From Clostridiaceae bacterium (GTDB lineage Bacteria; Bacillota; Clostridia; Tissierellales; Sporanaerobacteraceae), in contig JAHXQP010000017.1 of NCBI GenBank assembly GCA_019391515.1, positions 110,302-174,301 on the forward strand: a DNA stretch of 64,000 nucleotides. Direction: 5' to 3'. This document shows, one piece after another, positions 54,904 to 63,664 of the stretch. Within the stretch, counting starts at the first letter, position 1; each line of letters begins with the position of its first letter. A program made the position numbers and the translations under genes. The notes under the pieces were generated by a model. It did not search any database, was not told the origin of the DNA, and saw only the letters and a program-made list of their open reading frames with translations.

Positions 54904-57348
54904 TTAAATTGAACTTAAAATATAGTTTGCAAATGCATTACAACATGCGGTCTTATCTTCATTTGTAGATTTACCCCAAAGTTCCTTTAACCCTATTCCT
55001 GGTATATTAACAAGTCCCTTTGTCATTTTATCATAAATTTTTTCAGCCAATTTTTCAGATGATAATTCAAACTCTACATCATAAAAATAGTTTTTATATC
55101 TTTTTGCCATAGTAATGTTTTTATAGTAACTGTTTAATGTTGTCGATAAAATACGAATATTTGATTTGTCTTTTTTTATAGCTTTTGCAATAGCAATTGC
55201 ATCCGCATCTGAGCATAGGTCAGAATAATTACATTTATTAGCTGCACCTTGTAGATTTAATTTTTTTAAATAAATATCGTCAAACTTATAAGAGCCAATT
55301 ACAGAATTAGCAACTTTTTGGCGATCTGCATTGGAATTATTTTTCATAATAATATGAACATTTTCCATTCCCGTTGCTAAATCTCCTCCCCACCCTGACC
55401 AAAAATCTGGTGCTAGAGAAATAACTGAATATGCTAAAGTTGTAACAGCAAAATGAGGAATATCAATAATCCCTAAAATCTTATCCTTACCTTCTATATC
55501 TCTAGGAAGGTATTTCTTTATTCCTTTAAATAGTTTATTGTTTTTATTCTTCAAGTAATCTTCAAATAATAAAGAATATGGTTGAATTGCCAAATTAAAT
55601 GCAATTTTTGATTTTTCGCCTCCTTCAATTAAGTAAGATCTACTTAAAAAATTTAATATAGTATCACAACTTGGCGCAGCCTGCAAATCTGGTATTGAAT
55701 TTACTACTTCAGCAAATCCTTGATATTCGTTTTCTAAATGCCATATAAGGCTTATAAAATCCATATTTCCATAATCTGTTCCTTTATTAATCTCTCCTAC
55801 TCCGATTAAGCTAATATTGGTTAATTCTCCCTTTCTTGGTTTCCTTGGTTTTTCATACTTATATAATAATCTATTTACTGCAGGTATTTTTCCCGAATAA
55901 GCGACTTTATCTAAATCCCATTTGCCACCATATCCTTTAATTTCAGTAAACTGATCATAGTTCCAGTTTTCAGGAATTGTAAATCCTAGATTACCACTAA
56001 ATCCTGTAGACATATCACTGACAAAACTAGATATTGCATATCCTTTAGAACATACTCTCTTACATACATTTCTAGAACCATATATTCCAACTTGATATCC
56101 TTTTCCAATATTTTCACTTACTGCCTTAAAATAAGGGATGATGTGACTATCAATTTGATAATCCAAAACATCTAGATCAACCGCAAAATATATAACTGTT
56201 CTAGGAATTCTAAGCTTATATGCGGCCTTAATAGCCTTTATAGCATGTTCTTTACCTTTCTCAGCTGTAAACTCTGATATATTTCTAGCATATTCCTGGA
56301 AAATAGGAAAATATTTCACCCCACCATTTAATATTCTCTCAAGCTCTCCTTTTTTAATTTCTTTGTAATCTCCTCCTGTTAGATATCTACCAACAATTTT
56401 ATAACCATCATTCTTCAACTTATTCAATAATTCTTCCGTAATTTCAAATCTTGTATCACATGCCACCGCTTTTCTATCAGGATTACCTTTACTTATTAAT
56501 AATTGCATCCATATATTTACATCTATATTATTAGTCTTTGGTAACTTATATAAATTCACAAAATCACTAATAGCTTTATCTATGGATAGTGTCCATTTTA
56601 CATAACTATCAACTGAATATTTATTGCAGACAAAGGCATATGCTGCAATTTTGAAGAATTCAGGGTAACTATTATAATTTGATTTTGTAAGCGTTATTAA
56701 TTTAGATTTTGTATTAGGTCCAAAAATACCATTAGCTTGTGATGGAGTAAATCCTTCGGCTGCCTGTAATACCTTTATAAGTGCTTTATTCATTTCCCTA
56801 CCAAATAACCCATCGCAAGGAATAATGCCTACATAATTTTCATAATTCCTGTTTATCTCTTGCTGAATTGACCTTACTTCATTTCTTCCTCCATAATGAC
56901 TTAGGAGAACAAATTGCATCATAGAAAGCAAGGCTTTCATTACATTTACAGTGACAACAGAGCTTTCTGCAAGTCCCATATCCTTCCTAAGTTTTTTAAT
57001 TGCTTTACCTGTACCGCTATAGAAATGTTTGGATATTCCTCCTGTTCCTGCTGAATATCCTTTACACCATAGGCCGCCTTGAATAATTGCATAAACATTT
57101 GATTCTGTTTTATCACCTGGAAGTTGCTCTTTGATTCCTTCTGGATATTTTAAATTGAATGCAGCAACTGTATTTTGTCCAAAATTAGGAGCTGGATTTG
57201 CAAAACCAAGTTCAATCTGTAATGCTATAATTAAGCCATTTATAGTTCCCCATCCTGTCCTTCCATCTTCTTTTACTTTAGTAAATCTTGAATCATTTCC
57301 ATAAGTATTATTTAACCATTTTTGAGTTTCTAATACCATTAAATCCAT
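54904..57348 (-). CDS. Large DUF1906 glycoside hydrolase-like protein with peptidoglycan-binding repeats
   Basis: 814 aa, RBS GAGGAGG 7 bp upstream. Residues 1-290 hold two or three peptidoglycan-binding-like units (VKEDGRTGWGTINGLIIALQ, GIIPCDGLFGREMNKAL, ANGIFGPNTKSKL). Residues 300-500 form a DUF1906/Rv2525c-like barrel (GYKIVGRYLTGG, FPIFQEYARN, VIYFAVDLDVLD, QVGIYGSRNVC). Residues 510-814 are an uncharacterised C-terminal domain with HFAVTTLAYSVISLAPDFW. There is no signal peptide. It looks like a wall-acting or effector protein carried by the element; the catalytic activity of DUF1906 is not settled. Confidence 0.8.
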   Translation of the reverse strand: MDLMVLETQKWLNNTYGNDSRFTKVKEDGRTGWGTINGLIIALQIELGFANPAPNFGQNTVAAFNLKYPEGIKEQLPGDKTESNVYAIIQGGLWCKGYSAGTGGISKHFYSGTGKAIKKLRKDMGLAESSVVTVNVMKALLSMMQFVLLSHYGGRNEVRSIQQEINRNYENYVGIIPCDGLFGREMNKALIKVLQAAEGFTPSQANGIFGPNTKSKLITLTKSNYNSYPEFFKIAAYAFVCNKYSVDSYVKWTLSIDKAISDFVNLYKLPKTNNIDVNIWMQLLISKGNPDRKAVACDTRFEITEELLNKLKNDGYKIVGRYLTGGDYKEIKKGELERILNGGVKYFPIFQEYARNISEFTAEKGKEHAIKAIKAAYKLRIPRTVIYFAVDLDVLDYQIDSHIIPYFKAVSENIGKGYQVGIYGSRNVCKRVCSKGYAISSFVSDMSTGFSGNLGFTIPENWNYDQFTEIKGYGGKWDLDKVAYSGKIPAVNRLLYKYEKPRKPRKGELTNISLIGVGEINKGTDYGNMDFISLIWHLENEYQGFAEVVNSIPDLQAAPSCDTILNFLSRSYLIEGGEKSKIAFNLAIQPYSLLFEDYLKNKNNKLFKGIKKYLPRDIEGKDKILGIIDIPHFAVTTLAYSVISLAPDFWSGWGGDLATGMENVHIIMKNNSNADRQKVANSVIGSYKFDDIYLKKLNLQGAANKCNYSDLCSDADAIAIAKAIKKDKSNIRILSTTLNSYYKNITMAKRYKNYFYDVEFELSSEKLAEKIYDKMTKGLVNIPGIGLKELWGKSTNEDKTACCNAFANYILSSI

Positions 57349-57718
57349 TGTAATTCCTCCTCATAAATTATTTATTACTTTGTTTAATTAAACCTTTTAA
57401 CATTGCAGACAATGACTAAAGAACCACTCTCCATAGAAATTAACCTCTTCCCATCCTATAAATAGCTATCTCTTTACATTAGTTAACTAGACATAAGCAT
57501 CATTATGACTCCAAATAAATCATGGTCAATGAATCTACATTTTCATCTTATAGTCTAATATTTTTCACTCTCACTTTCGTAATAATAGCATATTTACTAA
57601 AAGGCTCTTCTCTGTGTAATGTATTTGTTTTGTCTTATTTAATTTTCAAAGAACAAAACTCTGTTTTATACCTACTTATTTCTATATAAAAAAGGGGTTG
57701 CACCTAGCAGAAAATAAT

Positions 57719-57964
57719 TTATGCTACTTTGAAAGCCAGTATCCCAGTAATAAGTTTTATTTCTAGTCTACGACGTAAATCTTCATCAACATATAAATGT
57801 GGATTACCTGATGTATCATAAAATTTCCTTGTTGCTAATACAGCAATATAACCTTCATAATGTTTAACTACCGTATTAATGGCTTCCGAATTTCCTTCTG
57901 TAGCTGCTTCTATTACAGGAAAAATAAGCTTATTATAAGACTTCAATTCATTTTGTTTCATCAT
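57719..57964 (-). CDS. Tn916 orf8-like helix-turn-helix protein
   Basis: 81 aa. The sequence FPVIEAATEGNSEAINTVVKHYEGYI and the end DEDLRRRLEIKLITGILAF match the HTH_16 family found in conjugative elements of the Tn916 type. The start ATG overlaps the sigma-like gene and has GGAGGG 8 bp upstream. It normally sits with the sigma-like orf7 in the module that controls transfer and excision. Here no conjugation genes remain in the window. Confidence 0.82.
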   Translation of the reverse strand: MMKQNELKSYNKLIFPVIEAATEGNSEAINTVVKHYEGYIAVLATRKFYDTSGNPHLYVDEDLRRRLEIKLITGILAFKVA

Positions 57965-58385
57965 TTGTCTTTCCCTCCAAATATTTTCTGAGTTGTTTTA
58001 ACGAACTAGTTCTTTGATACTGAACAGTACGCCTGACAAGATTTAACTGCTCCCCTATTTCTTTATCAGTCATGTCCAAAAAATAGGATAAAAGAATGAT
58101 GTCACGTTTTTGTTCTGGTAATATTTTTAATGCTTCTACTATCAATTCATCTTTAACTTCAATACTATAGCCTAAAACATTAAAGATATATTCATAGTAG
58201 TTATATTCATCCATTGTATAAAGTTGATCCATCTCCTGTTGTGGTAATTCTGAAAAAGATATTTCGTATTTCAACTGTCTTATAGTACCTTTATGATAAT
58301 TACGAGCCTCGTATTTTAAAACTTTCTTGCAAAAGCTATCAAATTGCTTTCTTATAACTTCTTTCTTGGAAGGAGATAGTTCCAT
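57948..58385 (-). CDS. Tn916 orf7-like sigma factor (region 4)
   Basis: 145 aa, RBS GGAGGGAGG 8 bp upstream. The C-terminal part has sigma region 4: ALKILPEQKRDIILLSYFLD, then MTDKEIGEQLNLVRRTVQYQ and TSSLKQLRKYLEG. Length and the N-terminal ARNYHKGTIRQLKYEISFS match the Tn916 orf7 group, which switches on element transfer genes. It is coupled to the HTH protein gene by a 17-bp overlap. Confidence 0.85.
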   Translation of the reverse strand: MELSPSKKEVIRKQFDSFCKKVLKYEARNYHKGTIRQLKYEISFSELPQQEMDQLYTMDEYNYYEYIFNVLGYSIEVKDELIVEALKILPEQKRDIILLSYFLDMTDKEIGEQLNLVRRTVQYQRTSSLKQLRKYLEGKTNDETK

Positions 58386-58513
58386 AAGAATTCACCTCCC
58401 TCCTTCTTTAGTTTTTGAATTTAATAGGTGTTTTCCCCTTTCATTCACTAGCACAATTAAAAACAAATTTTTGGCAAACTCTTCACTAAAATCAAAAAAC
58501 TATTTTTAGGTAT

Positions 58514-58552
58514 AAAAAAACCCAGTTAAACAACATTGTCTAACTGAGTTAA
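58514..58552 (-). terminator. Terminator upstream of the orf7 promoter
   Basis: On the minus strand AACTCAGTTAGACA pairs with TGTTTAACTGGGTT (two mismatches) and TTTTTTATA follows. It ends transcription coming from further up before the sigma-like gene. No gene is recognisable in 58553-58873. Confidence 0.75.
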
Positions 58553-58873
58553 AATTTTCATTATTAATTTGCCAACTATATATTTAGTTTTGCCCTCACA
58601 GATAATATACTGATAAAATAAATATTACTCGTTTAATATATACCAATATTAATAAATATATTTTTAATTTTATATTATCAATAATTTTTAGACATATTTA
58701 TAGAAATAGCACTTACTCATCCATAAAATCATTAATTATTTGATCTATTAGCTTAATTAAATCATCTTAAAATAGCCATCCTTTACATTCTTAACTCAAT
58801 AAGTAGAAATGATTTTTATAAACAAAATATAAATTAATATTCAGTATATTATTTTTATACCTTTTTGATTTAA

Positions 58874-59056
58874 TTACCTTACTTTCTCAATTATATAATT
58901 GAAGTATTCTTCATAATGTAAACTTTCTAATAGATTCATCATCTCCAATTTATTTCCAACAAGTTTATAGGAGTTGTATCCCAATGTACAATAATTTATC
59001 AAAGCCATTCTTATCTCACTTTCACTTACTTGGATTGGCAACCCCTTTTTGAACAA
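58874..59056 (-). CDS. Small protein of unknown function (up to 60 aa)
   Basis: Frame from TTG at 59056 (no RBS) or ATG at 59008; stop 58874. It contains SESEIRMALINYCTLGYNSY and LEMMNLLESLHYEEYF, with a soluble helical look. It is next to a transposase remnant and may itself be a remnant. I do not recognise it. Confidence 0.35.
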   Translation of the reverse strand: MFKKGLPIQVSESEIRMALINYCTLGYNSYKLVGNKLEMMNLLESLHYEEYFNYIIEKVR

Positions 59057-59087
59057 TATTCTACTTTATATAGATTTTATTAAATAT

Positions 59088-59310
59088 CTATGATGCCTTT
59101 CCTAATGTCATAGTACTTAGTTCTCTATATTCAATTGGTGTCTTGTACCCTAAAGATCCGTGAATCCTTAGGTTGTTATACCAATAAATATACTCTGCTA
59201 GCTCTAATTGTAGTTGTTCTAAGGTCTCAAATTTTCTTTGATATATAAGTTTGGTCTTTAGCCATATTAAATAAAGGTCTGTTCTATTTAGTGCATATCC
59301 TTATTGTCTA
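59088..59310 (-). pseudogene. IS3-family transposase OrfB, C-terminal remnant
   Basis: The frame to the stop at 59088 encodes NRTDLYLIWLKTKLIYQRKF, then LAEYIYWYNNLRIHGSLGYK and TPIEYRELS, the standard end of IS3/IS150 OrfB after the catalytic Glu region. The core with the first two DDE residues is missing. The matching N-terminal part lies 2.2 kb upstream on the same strand at 61488-61985. Confidence 0.88.
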
Positions 59311-59387
59311 TATGACATCTTTAAAAGTATTTTCATCAAAGCCAGAAAAGAATATTTATTTACACTAGTATAAGCTTTCTTTATATC

Positions 59388-61355
59388 CTATGAAGTTTCA
59401 GGTCTATAACAAATATAAGTATTTGATGTTGTGCCATTAGTCAATTGCTCTCTTTTACCAGTAACTAAATCTATACTGTAGATATTATAATACCCTAAAT
59501 CATTTAAAGTATAATATATTTTAGTGGAGTCTATTTTCCATATATAGTTTTGTATGACTATTGAGTTTATATAATGATTTGTTATATTGTACAAATCATT
59601 ATCTTCATTGTCATATACATATATGTTATATATATTATCCTTTATTCCAATAAAACTAATAAATCTATCATTTGGCGAAAATTTAATTTCTTTTTTAATA
59701 GAAATATCGTTACAACCGACTTTCAAACTTTCTTGATTATTAGCCATGCAAATATTATATATAAGATCTGACTTACCGCCTTTATCAAATACATAGATAA
59801 TATTTTCACCATTTCCTGAACAATCAAATTCTTTTATATACCCACAATTAGTAACTTGCCTGGTGTTACATCCACAAATATCCTTAGCCCATATATTCAC
59901 TATATTTGATGTTGATTTTAGAAATACCATAATTTTATTTTTTGATAATTCCTTTGGACTATAACTCTTAGTCAGTCTTTCACTAAAGGTTAATTTCCTA
60001 TATTTTAATACATCAAAATCCACCATATATATATCCTTACTATCGTGGCAAACTCCCGTAAATAAAATTTTTCTACTATCTTTTGTCCAACAGTAATCGC
60101 TAATATAGTTTACATTTAGCGGCGTTAGAAGTTTTTTTAATGATAAATTCTTAAAATCCATAATATAAAGCTTATATTTTTCACTTCCCCCTAAAAGCAT
60201 TGCTATAGATTCCCCGCTTGGTGACCATGAAGGCTTTAATATTTTCGTTCCTTCTTTTTTCATTATTTTAATCTTGCGGCTTCCATCCTCATACATCATA
60301 TATAATCCACTATTTCCATTATCATCATACTCACTATAACATAATTCACAAGTAGGTATAAAGTTAACTATAAGTTGCATAGTTAAGCTAGTAAATATAG
60401 TAGAACTATTAATCTTTATTGCTGATGCATCTTCTATTTTTATACTATATTGAAGTAATTTACTTCTAAGTAAATCCTCTGGAGACATTTTTTCGATTAA
60501 TTCTGGAATTACAACATAGCAATATTTATACAATTCATTTTCAATAACGTATACAGATTTTTCATCATTATCTGCATCTGCTTCATAAAATATTTTTTGC
60601 CTTACTTTTATCAAAACAACAACAATTTTACCCGATAAAAATTGTCCCCCGCAGGACACTCCTTTTAATGTATTAATTATTTTGGAATAAATTATCTCTG
60701 GTTCATTTATTGTTGAAATTATTTGCTTAATTCTAGGTTTTTCACAATCAATTTTAAACTTATCACAAATATTGTAGCTTGAAAAAAATTCATTATTTAA
60801 TTCTATACCATCCCCTTTACTTCCTGTTAAAAATAAGCTTCTTTTATTCTTTAATTTGTATATACTATCACATTTATTATTAAAATTGTAAGACCCATCA
60901 ACTACATTTAATAAAATAATGCCGCCATAAAATATTTTTCTTTTATTAACTTTATATATAACTATATGCTGCAAATAAGGCATTATTTTAAGCTTTAATG
61001 GATCGTATTGTTCATTTTTCATTATTATATAATTTGAGAAATTTGTATTAAACTCCATTATACAAATAGATTTGTTAAAATCATTCGTTTCATATTCTAT
61101 TCTATAGCTTATTATACCATTGATTATTATTTTTTTACCTAAAAGCATTTGCCCTTCATTAGACTTTCCTGTAATGGTATCCACCATTAATTTATCCACT
61201 ATTTTAATTTCTGTAACTACATTCAATATCCTTTGAATATCTGGTTTAATTAAAGGCAAATCTAAAATACCTTGTGTACAAAACTGCTTAAATACTTTAT
61301 TATATTTATATGGAATATGGAAACCATCTGATACTTCAATAAAATCTGTAGCCAA
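59388..61355 (-). CDS. Fusion of DUF3794 (SPOCS) domains with a TolB-like beta-propeller
   Basis: 655 aa from a TTG at 61355 (GGGGTGAA upstream). Residues 1-130 and about 205-320 are two DUF3794/SPOCS-like domains: KQFCTQGILDLPLIKPDIQRI and GVSCGGQFLSGKIVVVLIK match the stand-alone SPOCS genes next door. Residues 335-655 form repeated units ending in motifs like PSWSPSGESIAML, YCWTKDSRKILF and KFSPNDRFISFIG, a WD40/TolB-type propeller. SPOCS domains occur in spore envelope assembly proteins such as SipL. A propeller fusion would be a large spore or wall adaptor; it lies between two IS3 fragments. Confidence 0.8.
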   Translation of the reverse strand: MATDFIEVSDGFHIPYKYNKVFKQFCTQGILDLPLIKPDIQRILNVVTEIKIVDKLMVDTITGKSNEGQMLLGKKIIINGIISYRIEYETNDFNKSICIMEFNTNFSNYIIMKNEQYDPLKLKIMPYLQHIVIYKVNKRKIFYGGIILLNVVDGSYNFNNKCDSIYKLKNKRSLFLTGSKGDGIELNNEFFSSYNICDKFKIDCEKPRIKQIISTINEPEIIYSKIINTLKGVSCGGQFLSGKIVVVLIKVRQKIFYEADADNDEKSVYVIENELYKYCYVVIPELIEKMSPEDLLRSKLLQYSIKIEDASAIKINSSTIFTSLTMQLIVNFIPTCELCYSEYDDNGNSGLYMMYEDGSRKIKIMKKEGTKILKPSWSPSGESIAMLLGGSEKYKLYIMDFKNLSLKKLLTPLNVNYISDYCWTKDSRKILFTGVCHDSKDIYMVDFDVLKYRKLTFSERLTKSYSPKELSKNKIMVFLKSTSNIVNIWAKDICGCNTRQVTNCGYIKEFDCSGNGENIIYVFDKGGKSDLIYNICMANNQESLKVGCNDISIKKEIKFSPNDRFISFIGIKDNIYNIYVYDNEDNDLYNITNHYINSIVIQNYIWKIDSTKIYYTLNDLGYYNIYSIDLVTGKREQLTNGTTSNTYICYRPETS

Positions 61356-61487
61356 TCAATTCACCCCATTACCTCTATTATTGCTATATTAATTAATATT
61401 ACATAGTATTACAATATATTCTTATAATAAATAAAACTTAATAATAATTTTACTAGCCCGATACAAATTTTGCAATTATCATAAAAA

Positions 61488-61985
61488 TTATATTTTTAAA
61501 CATACATTTTTTATCCGGTGTAAGTGTAAAATAGGTTCTTTCCAAAATTGGTTGGTTTTCATAGTTTCAAGCATTAGTACCTTATTTCTCAGCAAATCAA
61601 GTTTATTTTGACCATACATTATTCTTTTCATAACTTTTAATTTCTCTATTTTATTGCAATTTCCCTTGAATACCTTGGCTTGATCACTCTTCAAATCCTT
61701 GGTATATTTAATTCTTTACATAATCTATACACTTTCTTTTTATTTATAATTAATTTGAACTTTTCCCTTAAAATTATCATAATTTTATAATAGCCATAGC
61801 ATAATCCTTCAGATTCAATAATTTCCGAAATACACTTTTTAATTTGCTCGTCGTAAATTAGTCTACCACCTCCATCCACTGCTTCTTGTCTTTCTAATAA
61901 TTCTGTATTTGACTCTTTACTTATGTTGTAATAATAAGTTGGTTTATTTAATTTAAGTATCTTAATTGCTCGTTCTCTTTATTTA
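61488..61985 (-). pseudogene. IS3-family transposase OrfB, N-terminal remnant (with OrfA end)
   Basis: From about 61985 the frame encodes RAIKILKLNKPTYYYNISK, then DEQIKKCISEIIESEGLCYG and NKKKVYRLCKELNIPRI, the N-terminal half of IS3 OrfB. In the overlapping frame KENEQLRYLN is the end of OrfA. After 61691 another frame gives LETMKTNQFWKEP, the point where the DDE domain would begin. The sequence is cut there. Confidence 0.85.
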
Positions 61986-62080
61986 AATAAGAATGAATAT
62001 ATAAATCAATAGGAGGGTTTCCAAAGTGGTTAGGGACTAAATAGCTATAACAAAATCTTTTAGCAATAAAAACATACTAA

Positions 62081-62120
62081 AAGGGCTCCAATTAAAGCTA
62101 ATTCATAATTGAAGCCCTTA
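62081..62120 (-). terminator. Terminator-like hairpin
   Basis: AAGGGCTCCAATTA (62082-62095) pairs with TAATTGAAGCCCTT (62107-62120), one mismatch, followed on the minus strand by TTAGTATGTTTTTAT. It may end transcripts from the DUF3794 genes upstream on this strand. Confidence 0.65.
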
Positions 62121-62283
62121 ATCTGTATAAATTCTTACTTTTTTTATAACACATGTATTAAATTTATCATAAAAATTATATTTTAAAATATAGTTCTCCT
62201 ATTTATATTTTTAGTATAAACTACTAAATAAAACTCTAGAGTACGCTATATACTAACTATATTCCCAGACAAAATATTAATCT

Positions 62284-62313
62284 TATCAGCAGTTTTAATT
62301 AATACTGCTGATA
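62284..62313 (-). terminator. Hairpin after a DUF3794 gene
   Basis: TATCAGCAGT (62284-62293) pairs perfectly with ACTGCTGATA (62304-62313) 58 bp past the gene stop. The T-run is weak on the minus strand. Confidence 0.55.
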
Positions 62314-62370
62314 TATATACTGTCCTGCTTTATTATATAACTTAGTTTTTAACACTATAAAAATCTATCT

Positions 62371-62874
62371 TTATTTTCCAAATACAACATCAACAAAGAA
62401 CGTTATATTTTTAAATATATTTCTGCAATCCACCATTTCAGCATATATATCTTCTATATAAACATTAACGCTCATTTTCTTTTTTCTGACAAATTCACAT
62501 ACATTTGTTCCATCTATTTCGCAAGGAACAACTACAAATACACTTTTATAATGTGATTCATACTCTGCTACATGAACTGATTGTGTTGGTTCATCTGCCA
62601 CATATTTAATCTTTTCATGGAATCTAAGTTCTATTATAAGCTTGCATCCTGAAAGCTTTTGCCCTTCATCAGAGACTCCTTTTTCCGTTTCTACTAATCT
62701 AGTCGAAATTACTTCTGCTTCTACCATGATTCCTAATAACTGCTCCATATCTGGCTTTTGCATTGGTATTGCTAAATTTTCTGACATTGTTAATTGTTTG
62801 AAGTATCTGGGGTTTGTCGGTAAGATATCTGCAATACCTATATATTCAACTAAATTCTTCATTATTTTTCCCAT
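62371..62874 (-). CDS. Stand-alone DUF3794/SPOCS protein
   Basis: 167 aa from the ATG at 62874 (AAGGGTGA upstream); the frame further up has no RBS. One SPOCS domain covers about residues 20-165: FKQLTMSENLAIPMQKPDME, EGQKLSGCKLIIELRFHEKI, and the ending MVDCRNIFKNITFFVDVVF. The domain is a beta-rich module in spore-coat morphogenesis proteins. It follows another SPOCS gene by 21 bp, so both are one unit. Compared with its neighbours its C-terminal third is the most divergent. Confidence 0.85.
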   Translation of the reverse strand: MGKIMKNLVEYIGIADILPTNPRYFKQLTMSENLAIPMQKPDMEQLLGIMVEAEVISTRLVETEKGVSDEGQKLSGCKLIIELRFHEKIKYVADEPTQSVHVAEYESHYKSVFVVVPCEIDGTNVCEFVRKKKMSVNVYIEDIYAEMVDCRNIFKNITFFVDVVFGK

Positions 62875-62895
62875 ATATATCACCCTTTCTTATAT

Positions 62896-63372
62896 TTAAC
62901 AAAATTCAACTGTTATTAATAAAGTAATATTTTTAAACATACATCTTCTATCCAATTGTTCTACATATACATCTTCTAAAAATGGTGTTACAGTTATTGG
63001 TGTGCCTATAACAAAATCCTCTGGCAATACTACAAAAGTATTAAAAGGAACACTAAAATGTGCACCATGAGATGGTTGCTCTGGAAGATCTGCCACATAT
63101 TGAACTTTTTGATTTACCTTTCCCTCAATTATAAGCTTCCAACCAGTCAAAGTTTGACCTTCAAGTGAAGTCCCTACTGGAGTTTTTATTGCCCTTGTCC
63201 TTGTAACTTCCACATCTGCAACTACTTTTAAAATCTGTTCTATATCTGGTTTTACTGTTGGCAAACATGTGGTTTCTTCTATATTAAACTGTTTAAATGC
63301 TGTCATATTTTCTGGTATACAATTTGAATTTATTCCTTCTATCTCAATAAAATTTCTTAATACACTGGACAT
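62896..63372 (-). CDS. Stand-alone DUF3794/SPOCS protein
   Basis: 158 aa, RBS AGGGGGT 9 bp upstream. The SPOCS domain includes FKQFNIEETTCLPTVKPDIE, LEGQTLTGWKLIIEGKVNQK and RRCMFKNITLLITVEFC. It has no signal peptide or membrane helix. It is similar to the partial gene at the window edge (FKLIVEGMLNQKVEYIA in that protein) and to the gene just downstream. This looks like a locally expanded family, probably spore-associated. Confidence 0.87.
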   Translation of the reverse strand: MSSVLRNFIEIEGINSNCIPENMTAFKQFNIEETTCLPTVKPDIEQILKVVADVEVTRTRAIKTPVGTSLEGQTLTGWKLIIEGKVNQKVQYVADLPEQPSHGAHFSVPFNTFVVLPEDFVIGTPITVTPFLEDVYVEQLDRRCMFKNITLLITVEFC

Positions 63373-63590
63373 AAAATTATACCCCCTAGTTTTTATATTC
63401 TTAATATTTTAGTAACCCTACATACCTTTAATTTATAATATTCATACTATTTATAAATGTTCATATTTAACATATCAATTTATTTTTATATGATTATTTT
63501 ATTTCGTCAAAATGAATGAAATACTCCCCTACTACAAATAATATTTATGCCATTTATTAATATGCACGTTAAACTAATTAATTTTTTATA

Positions 63591-63632
63591 AAAAGCCCCA
63601 ACTAGATTTAAAAGGCTAGTTGAAGCTTTTTA
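63591..63632 (-). terminator. Terminator of the edge SPOCS gene
   Basis: AAAAGCCCCAACTAG (63591-63605) pairs with CTAGTTGAAGCTTTT (63616-63630), with flanking A and T runs, 33 bp after the stop of the gene at the window edge. The rest of 63373-63664 holds no gene. Confidence 0.8.
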
Positions 63633-63664
63633 CATTAATCCTCTTAAGCTAAAACTTATCTATA

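Larger units (their letters stand above)
57428..58450 (-). repeat. orf8/orf7 locus (copy B, intact)
   Basis: This segment holds the two regulatory genes and flanks; its two ends (57428-57832 and 58365-58450) match copy A at 53230-53720. The two copies bracket the 53.7-57.4 kb cargo in the same orientation, so homologous recombination between them could delete it. In 57349-57718 no other gene is seen. Confidence 0.75.
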
